In this document: in pieces, positions 11,590 to 21,629 of the stretch
How the letters are laid out: every line of letters begins with the position of its first letter
Numbering within the stretch: position 1 is the first letter of the stretch
Assembly: GCA_030272155.1 (NCBI GenBank)
Contig: CP126191.1
Location: 9,012,501-9,076,500 of the forward strand
Origin: Tetradesmus obliquus
Lineage: Eukaryota; Chlorophyta; Chlorophyceae; Sphaeropleales; Scenedesmaceae
Reading direction: 5' to 3'
Length of the DNA stretch: 64,000 nucleotides
Made by a program: the position numbers and the translations under genes
Notes under the pieces: model-generated
What the model saw: the letters and a program-made list of their open reading frames with translations, nothing else
Databases searched by the model: none
Told to the model about the DNA's origin: nothing

Positions 11590-14500
11590 TTGACGGCGCT
11601 GACTGGGGGTATGGTATGCGCGGCCGGTCTGTGCTGCTGCCTTGAGGCTGTGCCTGTAGTTCAGTTGGAGGCAGGTCTTGTACGTGCTGCAGGCCAGCTG
11701 TTGAATTCTTGCCGTGCATGCTGCCGAGCCTTTAGTTTTAGGCTTTTCAATTCAATTGATTGTGACCGCGATGATTGCCGAGCAACGTTCACTGCGTATC
11801 ACGTGCGGTGCCACTGCGACCACACGCATGCTTGCTAGCTACTCACTAGCGCAACCTACGCTGACTGTGGCGTACGCTGGAGTCTCTCCATCAACCCATC
11901 TATGCCAGCAGCCCATGCATTGCACAGCCCTGAGAGTCGGACACTGCGTGGTCGACCAGCAGATCCTCTGAAAGTGACAAAACTTACCACCAAGATTGAT
12001 GAACGCGCCTGCTTGGCGTTGTGCGCTGGCTGTGGTCGATTTCATGAGGTAAACCAACATTGAACGATATGCAGACTCTATGCTGCACTTCATGCACCGC
12101 TGAACATTCAGCGTCGAAGGGGTGACTCCCTCAGTTGTTCTCGTGAAGCTGCATAGAGTTGAACACCAAAAAGTTAGCAATTTAGATCCATTCTTGGCCG
12201 ATAAGTACCTACAGTACATGTACCCTGTAGTGTTCGTGTGCGGTCAACACAGCGAATGGTGGGGTGACACCCACAGTCACTGTGCCACTGAGTGGCACCG
12301 TCAGCCAGGCTGACAGCAGCCCTTAGAGCCCACACGTCATGTCTCAAATCGGTTTGTACGGCCAATGTGCTGCCATGTCACGCTTTGTGCTGCCTGCGTG
12401 TGGCTTGAAGAAGCACATGTGCATGCACGCCAGATGTCAGACTCCTTTCGTTTGGAACGCCGTTACATGGCTGATGAGTGCCACTGCTGGCCCAGCAGCC
12501 AGCTGCTGTTGGCAGTACAGGCATGCGCCCACTATGTGATACATCAATGGCCACGTGACGCAGTGCCAAGGCGGGAGCTTGCGCAAGCAATACTCGTGGC
12601 AGCTCCGCGCGTACTGTACTGCGATCCGTGCTTTGCTACGGCTCCCTACAGCACCACCAACCCACACGGCAGTTGTGTGTGCACTTGTCCACACACCACA
12701 ACCTGCCCATTGCTAAGGCAGATGCCTGCCTGCAAATAACACCTTCTTCGTCTGTAAACCGCAGTCAAAACCCTGAGCTACCATGCCAATGCAACACTCC
12801 AGGGGCCGAACGCCCTGGAATGACCGGCAAAACACAGACCACTCGCCATCAAGCTGGCACATGGCCAGCCAACGTTCACCCACTCAAGCAAGGATAAAAT
12901 CATTCGTCGTCATCATACTCCAAACTACGAATAGCAACAACAAGGATGCATGAAACCACACTCATCGCCAAAGCCATCAAGCCCATACTCTGATCATGCG
13001 GTGACCACCACACATCAGAAACAGCCGATGTATGTGTCCCAACACCAAACAGTCTGCCGCCATGGCAGCTGCTCCCTATTAGCAGGCAGATCATAACAAC
13101 TTGTTATTGTTTAAAACTGCACAGCTCAGCGGAGGTGCCAGCCAAGGCTCATGCACTGCATGCGAACCACCCTCAAACCGCAGCCTCCAGGGCCCCAGCA
13201 GTAAAGAGAACTGCAGGAAAGACAGTACTTTCTGCAACCGCTGCATGCAAGCAGGAGCTGCAAACACCGCTCGCTTCAAGCACACAAACACGCCCTGCTG
13301 CTGCTGCTGCTGCTGCTGGTGCTGCATTGCGCAGCTCTCTGAGCCGCAACCGCTGCCTAAGTGAGCGTGCGCCACATGCTCCTGCCCTGCTGAATCCACA
13401 CAATGACTCCAGCAAGCCGACTGCTACTACTAGCCCTGCAAAGGCATGCAGCCGCCGGCCTGCACACAATGCTGCACAGCATGCCTGGCTGCAGCCTTGC
13501 ACCGAGCTAGACCCGATAGACAACTTCAACCAAGCTGGCTGAGCTGCAGCAAGCTGCTGCAAGCTGCTGCTGACCTACACAGCCTGGGTGCAGGGCAGTG
13601 ATGCAAGCTGCTGCATAATGCAAGCCGCTGCGTGATCCGTGGTGCCTGCGCACGTGCAAGCAAGCTCAGCTCACGCCAGCAAGAAACAAGAGTTGCTGAG
13701 CTGCCTGCATGGTGCAAGCCACAGCGCCGCTGCCAACGCCTGCCAGAATCCTGTCAGCTGTACAATCCATGATTCGAGGCTATGTGCGTCGCGCAACAAT
13801 ACCCCGAGCAAGTGCGCACGCCTGCAGTCTGCTGCTGTGCAACTCCCCCACGTGCCCGGCCATCCGGCAGAGCCAAGCCAGAACGGCACAGAATCTGCAC
13901 CCAGTACCAGGAGAGAGCTGTGAATGGCAGCTCTACCAGTGCAGACAAAGCTACAAATGTGCTGCAGTGCATGCCGCACAACAGCACAAGATTGCTGTTG
14001 AACGGCGCCTGAGCAGACTTAGCCAGCGCTGCACACAACACCCAGTTTTGCAATACAGGCGTGGATAGGTACAAAAAAGGGCTGCACCCGCGATCGTAGA
14101 GCATGCACAGCCATATGTATGACTAGGCGAATCAAAAGCCCCGAAAGCGTTCTGCAGCAGTTGCCCATCGAGCACAGCCTGCAAATCGCACCCAACCTGT
14201 AGTAGCAAGCACCCAATGTGGTGTGCTGCAAAAGCAAAGCTAGCAGTACCAGCTGCTGCGTGACAATCATACACTGCGACTGTGTAGCATTGCAGAAGTG
14301 ACAACATGACATGACAAGTAACAAGTGCCTGCCTGGTTCACTCACAGCACACACCACTAGTCTCAAACCCCTGCCTGCCAGAACCCTGTCCTGCAAACCC
14401 TGCCGCCACCGTGAACCCCAACCCATGTCAGCATTTGAGTTCAGCATGGAAGCCAACAGCAGCAGCTGCATGCAGCCGCACACTGTACCAGCCTGTGCCT

Positions 14501-15065
14501 ACCGACTGGCTGCAGCAGATAGATGCATGACAGCAGCTCCTGTGCATGTGGCGCATAGAGAAATCGCAGAGTGACACTGCAGCCACACTGCCTGACACCC
14601 TGCCTTGCTGTAGACACCTGGCCCGACGCACAGCAGCAGCACAACAACGAGGCAGCGCGTACGCATTACCACAAGCCCATTGCAGGCTTGCCGCGCGTTG
14701 CTCGCCCAAACCAACACAAGATATGAGTTCTGGTGCTTGAATGGCTGCTCTGCAAGCAGCAGCAGCAGCAGCAGCTGGCCTGCTGGCAGCACGCTGATGA
14801 CCTGCTGCATGTGCATTGCACACGCCACAAGCCAGGCAGCTAGCCAGCTAACAAACAGCGAGCCAAGCGCAGCGCCTCGGTGCGCTACTAGCTGCTGCAG
14901 CTGCCCCCGCACGCGGCCGCAGCACGCAGCTGCTTTATGTCCCCACACTCCTCAGCACACCTCCACCTACCAGGTCACATGGTGATCACGCACACGCATA
15001 TAAACACACGCGCCCAGCCCTATGCGCGGCACCACCCAGCGCCGCACTGGCGCAGCGCCATCATG
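11590..15065. other. No supported gene
   Basis: This is about 3.5 kb between the Gln-rich gene and the minisatellite downstream of phytoene synthase. Minus-strand sequence near 11994 has a good donor (GGTAAGTTTT) that could belong to a 5' exon of the Gln-rich gene, but no matching start was identified. Small CTG/CAG runs occur at about 13297-13325 and 14755-14775. Open frames here show no domain. Confidence 0.4.
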
Positions 15066-15785
15066 GCCTGCTGAAAGGCTGGCTGCTGCTAGTTGCTGAG
15101 AGCTGTCGCACTGCCGCACAACCGCGCACCGCCATCATGGCCTGCTAAGGGCTGGTTGAATGGGTGCTGCCGCACTGCCGCACAACCTCGCGCCGCAGCA
15201 TTCAGCGCTGCACCGCCCCATCGTGGCCTGCTTAGACCTGGCTGCTGCTGGCTGCTGCTGAGTGCCGCTGCTGGCACTACCGCACCCAACCTCGAGCCGC
15301 AGCATTCAGCGCCGCATCGCCACCATGGCCTGCTTAGACCTGGCTGCTGCTGGCTGCTGCTGGCTGCTGCTGAGCGCTGCTGCCGGCATTACCGCACCCA
15401 ACCTCGAGCCGCAGCATTCAGCGCCGCATCGCCACCATGGCCTGCTTAGACCTGGCTGCTGCTGGCTGCTGCTGAGCGCCGCTGCTGGCACTACCGCACC
15501 CAACCTCGAGCCGCAGCATTCAGCGCCGCATCGCCACCATGGCCTGCTTAGACCTGGCTGCTGCTGGCTGCTGCTGGCTGCTGCTGAGCGCTGTTGCCGG
15601 CATTACCGCACACAAACTCGCGCTACAGCATTCAGCGCCGCACCGCCATCATGGCCTGCTCACAGCTGGCTGCTGCTAGTTTGGCGCTGCCGCTGCCGCT
15701 GCTGCAGCGCTGTACTGCAGGCTAGCGCCACAGTGCTGCCGCACAGCCTCGCGCCGCATTCAGCGCCGCACCGCCATCATGGCCT
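15066..15785. repeat. 102/112-bp minisatellite downstream of phytoene synthase
   Basis: About seven units, each beginning GCCTGCT on the plus strand and ending with a CGCCACCATG- or CGCCATCATG-like block. The four central units (starting near 15226, 15328, 15440 and 15542) alternate between about 102 and 112 bp and differ mainly by one extra GGCTGCTGCT block. The outer units are diverged. The right-hand edge overlaps the last codons of the phytoene synthase gene, which is transcribed leftwards, so the array lies in its 3' UTR or just beyond. Confidence 0.9.
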
Positions 15786-16749
15786 GGTAGTTGGGGTTGA
15801 GCTGCGGCAGTGCCGCCTTGCCAAACGCCAGCGGCAGGCTCGCAAACTTGCGCCACTTGGGCACGTACGCGCGCCGCGTGAAGTTGTCGTATCCGTTCGC
15901 CTCGATCGCATCCAGGATCTGGCGGTACAGGATCAGCGCAGACCAGACCGGCCAGCGGGCCTTTTGGTCCAGTAGGTCCACGCCGGCCTCTGCATCTGCG
16001 AAGAGCTGCCGCGCGCGCGCGATCTGGAAGGCCATGAAGCGCTGCCAGCGCTCATCCATGCGGCCGGTGGTGGGGCTGCAGCGAATGATAGGAGCAAGGA
16101 AGACGGGGCAGAATAAGGACCAGGTGTCGCAAGGGAGCAGGGTGGCAGCGGAGACACGCCGAGGAACGCACATCGCTGAAAGCAGCTGAAACAGGACCTC
16201 CTAAGCTGCCGCAGGCGCATGTACAGTCCCAAACAGCTGCTCCACTACCAGAGCAACAGCTATCCATACTGCTGTTGCTGCTGCCCCGCTGCTGGCGTCA
16301 GCTCTGTTGCAATGCCGCCCCAGCCGGCTCACCTGTACATGCCTCCCTGCAGGTCCTTCTCGCTGATGCCGTACTGCGCCAGCTCATCCAGCGGCAGGTA
16401 GATGCGGTTGCGCGTCTGCAGGTCCTCGCCCACGTCACGCAGGATGTTGGTCAGCTGGTTGGCGGTGCCCAGCGCCAGCGCGGCGCGGTACACCGGCTCC
16501 AGGGGGCCCTGCAGGTGAATAAGGTGGCGGCAGCAGCAGCAGCAGCAGCAGCAGGAGCAGCAAGGGTGAGCCGGCAGAGAGACACCTGGGCAGCAGCCAT
16601 TTGGGACACTGGCTCCAGGGGACCCTGCAGGTGATTGTGGCGGCAGCAAGAGTGCGGGTGAGACGACTTGTGGACGCACACCGAGCAGCCATGTTCATCA
16701 GCTGGTTGGCGGTACACCGGCTCCAGGGGACCCTGCAGGTAAATGGGGC

Positions 16750-16792
<43 letters not shown>

Positions 16793-17775
16793 TGAGCCGG
16801 CAGAGAGACACACGGGCAGCTGCCATTTGGGACTGGCTCCAGCGGGCTCAGCAGGAGGACGGCAGCAGCAGCAGCAGCAGCAGCAGCAAGAGTAAGAAGC
16901 CACGCAGACGTACATTGAGAGGCCACACAAGACACTGTTTCCGCGGGGCCATCCAGGGGCAGGCGGCAGCAGCAGCACACCGTGATCGCAATCAACTGCT
17001 CACAACCAAAAAACACTCAGATACAGCACCACCTCAATCCATTTACACCCCACAGCCAGACAGTCAATCGATCTACACCCCACAGCCCGACAGTCAGACA
17101 ACTACACATTCACTCAAACACACCCCACCTTGTAACCAGGGTCCACACCCATGACTGGCATGCTCATGAGCGCCACAGTGCCCGCCACACGGTAGCAGTA
17201 CTCGTACAGCTCGTCGTATGTCTCGTAGCGGCTCTTCACCAGGTCCATGCGCATGCCATCAACCATGTCCCTGAGGGGCGCGAGCAGTACAGGTGTAGCA
17301 GGCAGGCAGTACAGGCAGTGCATTTGGTGAGGCAGGGGTTGGTGAAGATTGCCAGGCTGAGGCTGTGGAACAGAGCGCTGACTGCTGTGGCAAGCTGCTG
17401 CTGCTGCTTTGCTGGTGATGGTGTGGTGATTGGGGCACAATGGCAGTTGGCACAATGCACAGCAGCAACATGCCGTATCAGATGGCGCCTCCACCTGCTA
17501 TCACCCTCCAGCAGCGCATGCTCCTGTACTGCTGCATCAGCAGCAACCAGCTGCTGCCTCTACTGCTGCTACCTCGTCTGATACTCCTGCAGCCGCCATT
17601 CAGTACTGCTGCTGCTGCTGCTGCTGAGTAACATACACTGCTGCTGCCGCGCACCTGAAGGGCTGGATCTCCACGGGGAACTGGCTGATGGTGTCTGTCA
17701 GCGCTGCATCCAGCTCATCATAGGGCCGGCCGTCAAACAGGGCCTCCAGGCGCTCCTCCCAGCGGTCCAGTGCCT

Positions 17776-17807
<32 letters not shown>

Positions 17808-18944
17808 GAGCCAAAGATGTAGTGAGGTAGTGCAGCAGCGCTGAGTGCATGTGGCTAATGAGCGGCTTGCAGGACAGAAGCTGAAGTTGGGCAATGCAGA
17901 TGGTTAGGGGTGCTAGTGGTGCTGCTTTTGGTGGGCTTGCTATATGCCGGTGCTGTGCAAAAGTTGAACAGTGTGACGGCTATCTTGAGCTTGTCTGCAC
18001 TGGTCGTAGTGACCAGCTATAAAGTGTTGCAGGCACTGGGGGCGCACTAAACTGGGCTGCAGCAACACGTCTGTAGTGTCTGCTCACTAGATGATTGTCA
18101 GCAGCTGCCGACACATGCAGTGAACGCACACCGTGCTATGCAGCGACCACTACAGGCGGAATATGCTGCAGCATATGCTGCAGTGCAAGCATCATCATGG
18201 CAACAGCAGCAAAAAACAGAGAACGCTGCAATACAGTCCTGCGCCAAGCTGCTGTGGAGCCCCTGCACAATGAATGCACATATGCCTGCTGCTGTGCCTG
18301 CAAGCATACAGACATGCGCTGCATTACTGGCTGTGGTGCTGACGACTTGCAGGAACAAAATGCAATCGCCCATCATGTTATGCTGCAGCCAACAGACCCT
18401 TGCAGGAACGCAAATGACCCCACCTGCAATGAACTCCTGCTGCTGCTGAACCCTAAAGTTCCTGCAGCCGTACCTTGGGTGTAATGCGTGACGCGTTTGG
18501 TCCGTCCACCAGCTCATCTGTGCGCCTGCACCAGACGTAGATAGCCCAGATGGCCTTGGCCTGCTGCGGCGTCATCAGCTGCGTGCCCAGGTAGAAGGTC
18601 TTTGCGTATTCGCTGGTGACCTCTGCGCATCTGCTGTATGCCTGCTCCAGCAGGTCCTTGCTCCAGCGCTGCATTGGGATGTTCATGCCGTTTGGGTTTG
18701 CCTGCTGCAGCTCGATGCAGCGCCACATGGCAGCCTCCTCTACCTCCCTGCCCCTCAGGCTCTTACTGGTGCGGTCCATTACGTCTGTTGCTGCTGCAGC
18801 GAGCCTGGTGGGGTCGGGGCCCACCAGGGTTGCTGCTACTCTGAGCCTGCGCCTGCAACTGCTGCATTGCCGCAAGCTGCTGCCGTTGGCTTGACGTCTG
18901 CTGCGGGTGCCCTCCAGGGCTGCTGCTGGGTGGCTGGCACGCAT
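15760..18944 (-). CDS. PSY: Phytoene synthase, plastid precursor
   Basis: It condenses two geranylgeranyl diphosphates head to head to make phytoene, the first committed step of carotenoid synthesis in the plastid. Five exons on the minus strand: 18944-18474, 17773-17655, 17270-17129, 16508-16333 and 16075-15760. All junctions keep phase and give 407 residues, a usual algal length. Residues 1-45 are rich in Arg, Ser and Ala like a chloroplast transit peptide, with a possible cleavage near RLRVAA. The two Asp-rich substrate/Mg2+ motifs are present: DELVD (about 143-147, in [16 protein letters not shown]) and DVGED (about 269-273, in NILRDVGED). [33 protein letters not shown] and [16 protein letters not shown] are family signatures. 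The start is the first ATG in frame with the family sequence; another ATG at 19038 opens a different frame with no splice route. The C-terminus (QAMMAVRR) is made from minisatellite sequence. Confidence 0.95.
16509..17128 (-). repeat. Phytoene synthase intron 3 with copies of an exon border
   Basis: The intron between exons 3 and 4 holds repeated pieces of the exon 4 acceptor region. The true junction (plus strand 16494-16515, GGCTCCAGGGGGCCCTGCAG) recurs with one or two changes at about 16611-16634 and 16698-16742. The second copy also contains the CAGCTGGTTGGCGGT of exon 4 but lacks the bases coding AALALGT, so it could not replace the exon in frame. A further shared block, GAGCCGGCAGAGAGACAC, lies at 16568 and 16794. 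(CAG)n runs separate the units. Next to the donor side there is a 30-bp tandem duplication (about 17042-17100). Confidence 0.8.
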
Positions 18945-19928
18945 CCTGCAGCGAGTGTGCCTGCAGTGCCGCAGCGTGTCGAGTGAGTCTGAAAGAAGCC
19001 TGCTGGGGACTGAGAGTGGCAGATGAGAACGTTAACATCTAAAGCATGCATAGATGCGTTGTTTGGGAGCAAATTGAAGGCATCACGCTGTCTGACACTC
19101 ACTGCTAGCCAAGCTTGGTTGAGAAAGCGTTCCTCACAGCCCAGACTTTGCAAGCCGGATCAACGCGAGATCAATCCACACCAATTGAAAATTGGCAAGA
19201 TGCAAACGTAGCGAAAAGGCGAAATCACTGGTTTGTAAAAGCAGACCCCAATTGATTCTGCAGTCTCACGAACAACAGGCTCACATGTCACTGTATGATG
19301 TCGTTGGGAGACGTAGCAGGTTTTGGTCGCCTGTCGTGAGTTGGATTCCCTGGTCTTGGAGGCGGGTCTTGGAGGGCGATGTGTCCGGAGGGAGGTTTTA
19401 GTTTACGTTGCTCGATCACCACAAATGAAACTCAACCCTATATTATGAAGGTACAAGTTACTTGAAGAGCGCAAACACGCTGCATTCAACGCCAGAATGT
19501 GAAGGACACCGTGGCCGTAGTTGACCCATTCAAACGAACCATGTACACCACAAGATCGCCGATTGCAGGGTTCAACGATCGTTAAGCTTCGTTTTAAGAG
19601 TATTCAGTGGCACTGACTCAGTGCCGTTACCAGGCGACAAAAAGGGACGTGATCTATCTGCAAACCTGTCCAAGGATGCGAGATGCAGGACTCTGCAATC
19701 TCTCACCAACTGCCTAGTATCACACTGCCCAGATGTCTATGCCATGCAGCACAGCAACATATGCATATCAAAGCCTGTTTTAGATCTGCAGCAGGCTTGC
19801 CTTCCCCACAACTGCAACAGGTTCAGCACGTTTGTTGCGAACCTGCACAGCAAACCTGTAATGCCAGTGGAGGCTACGCGCCAATACTCCCAATAAAAAT
19901 TTCCAAGATTGCACCGCAGCACACCAAG
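18945..19928. other. Intergenic region upstream of phytoene synthase
   Basis: About 1 kb between the phytoene synthase start and the stop of the Per1-like gene, both on the minus strand. It should contain the phytoene synthase promoter and the 3' UTR of the Per1-like gene. It is visibly more AT-rich than the coding parts and has no CAG/CTG run. No ORF with a recognisable domain and no clear promoter box was found. Confidence 0.5.
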
Positions 19929-21221
19929 TCACTGCTTTTGCTTTATGGATCCTGGATCTGCGCCATCTGCAGCAGTCCCGACCCCGCTGCCGTGCCCTGC
20001 TGCCAGCCACGCTACGTCTGCGAACACAAATTGGTACCACAGATAAGTGAGCGGTACAGTTGCTGCATGCCACAGCGCATGTGCGTCCAGCAGCCAAAAG
20101 AGCGGAGGGAAATCCAGCACTTCCAACAGCATCGCGACATGCACCAGTGCCATAAACTGGTACAGTATTCTTCTTCCAGGGTGCCGCACCCTGCTTACCC
20201 ACACAAGCCAGGTCAGAGCTGTTGCAAGCCCCACTGCTATACACAACTTCATGTTATAGCCGTAGTCAAACTTGATGAAAGCCATGTAGTATGCGTGCTG
20301 CAGCAGACCACCACCCAGCAACAATCCTAGCCCTAGCAGCTGCGGTGCGGTTTGCAGCGCCAGCACTCGCACCAGTGAAACACCCAGGCCTACAGTGACG
20401 GTGAGATCTGCTGAAAAGTAGTCGAACCGCTCGGTGATCCTTGTGTCTCTGCAGTGGAAGACAGAGCTCCACAGCCAGGCATTTGCGTTGACCAAGCTAT
20501 ACACCAGCCATAGCCAGTAGTAGGGGTACACACCGCCACCTCCACCACTGCTGGTGCTGCTGCTGTGGTGTGCATGTTGAAGGCCTGGCTGAGGGGAACT
20601 GCTTCTGCTCTTGCCCAGCAAACCAGCTGCTGCTGCTGCTGCTCCTGAGCTGCCGTTGCCACCAGCTGCTACTGACTTGGCCTGCAGGGACCGCATGTAG
20701 CGCAGGTAGCGCCGCATACAATGCATGTGTGCCAGCATGTTGGCGATGCTGAACAGCACACTGGCAAGCTCCTGGGCGCCAAGCACTCTAATGAACGGCC
20801 ACTTGCCAAAGTATTTGTAGACAGGACCTGCTGTTGATGCTGACTTTGGGCCCTCCAGCGCCCACATGCAATGATAGGAGCAGTCTGCTGCACAGTCCCA
20901 CTGCAAGAGGCGCAGCTGCAGGGGCGTGCTGTAGCTGTTGCGGCCCGGGCAGCTGACGTCGCACGTGTTGGCACTGCCTGGTGTCTTGGTGCAGCCTGTC
21001 TGCAGGCAGCTGGCATGGCACGTCTGGAACACGTGTGAAGCATCGCCCTCACTGCAACATGCCGGCTGCAGATGGCTTGCGTAAAGGGCGAGCAGCAGCA
21101 GCAGCAATAGGTGCAGCTGCTGCTGTGCTGGCCGTGGCCTGCTCGCCATGCTGGGGCCTGCTCGCCACCCCTGGGGCGTGCTTGTGTGACGTAAATGCAG
21201 TTTAGCCCCAAGTTCCGCCAT
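19929..21221 (-). CDS. Per1/PGAP3-like GPI-anchor remodelling membrane protein
   Basis: A single uninterrupted exon of 430 codons. The Per1/PGAP3 family acts in the ER/Golgi in fatty-acid remodelling of GPI anchors (removal of the sn-2 acyl chain) and belongs to the CREST superfamily of membrane hydrolases. Family features: a hydrophobic signal peptide (LHLLLLLLLALYASHLQ, about 37-53); a Cys-rich luminal part (CHASC, CDVSC, WDCAADCSYHCMW); the block YKYFGKWPFIRVLGAQELAS; VFHCRDTRITERFDYFSA; and near the end LEVLDFPPLFWLLDAHALWH followed by ATVPLTYLWYQFVFAD. The conserved His and Asp of the CREST core are visible in VFHCRD and DAHALWH. A Gly/Ser/Ala linker (about 185-235) is an insert. ATG at 21221 is the first in frame; ATG at 21149 puts the signal peptide closer to the N-terminus and may be the real start. 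Lack of introns is unusual here. Confidence 0.9.
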   Translation of the reverse strand: MAELGAKLHLRHTSTPQGWRAGPSMASRPRPAQQQLHLLLLLLLALYASHLQPACCSEGDASHVFQTCHASCLQTGCTKTPGSANTCDVSCPGRNSYSTPLQLRLLQWDCAADCSYHCMWALEGPKSASTAGPVYKYFGKWPFIRVLGAQELASVLFSIANMLAHMHCMRRYLRYMRSLQAKSVAAGGNGSSGAAAAAAGLLGKSRSSSPQPGLQHAHHSSSTSSGGGGGVYPYYWLWLVYSLVNANAWLWSSVFHCRDTRITERFDYFSADLTVTVGLGVSLVRVLALQTAPQLLGLGLLLGGGLLQHAYYMAFIKFDYGYNMKLCIAVGLATALTWLVWVSRVRHPGRRILYQFMALVHVAMLLEVLDFPPLFWLLDAHALWHAATVPLTYLWYQFVFADVAWLAAGHGSGVGTAADGADPGSIKQKQ

Positions 21222-21629
21222 AGTTGTAGAACTGTGGGAGACAGAAGAGCCAGCAGAGGATCAACACCCACAACAGACTAGCAAGTACTGCCAAGCAATA
21301 TGCTGGCGTATTCGCCGTATGGCTTTTGTTATAGCAGCGCTCACTGAGTGCCGAACAACCAGGAAATGAAGCTTAACTCAGCCTGAACTCAGCCTGAGGG
21401 CGTAAGAGTGTGGTGTCACTCGGCGAGGGTTTCGCAACTGTTTCGACTTTTTGTAAGCGTGTGACCCACAACAGCGGCCAAAACATTACTGGACAAACTA
21501 ATAACCCTTGCCTTAGTGGTTATACTTTTGTCTAGCACTGTGCATGCAACATGTGATGACAAGCAGTACAGCAGCAGCTGTACCAGTACTGCTGCACAGT
21601 CACATGCTTACCCTGCCCGTCTTTGCTCC
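21222..21629. promoter_or_regulatory. Divergent intergenic region, possible shared promoter
   Basis: About 410 bp separate the start of the Per1-like gene (minus) from the likely start of the cNMP-LRR gene (plus). Both genes must be driven from here or from inside it. I see no canonical TATA box at a fixed distance from either start. An in-frame ATG at 21516 would shorten the gap to about 295 bp. Confidence 0.4.

Noticed and set aside
15262-15975. 237-codon plus-strand ORF
   Set aside because: It is a translation of the 102/112-bp minisatellite and antisense of the last phytoene synthase exon.
18763-19038. Alternative phytoene synthase start at ATG 19038
   Set aside because: It is in a different frame from the enzyme, and there is no GT-AG intron of workable length to join them.
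19683-20330. 215-codon plus-strand ORF
   Set aside because: It is mostly antisense to the Per1-like gene and has no domain.
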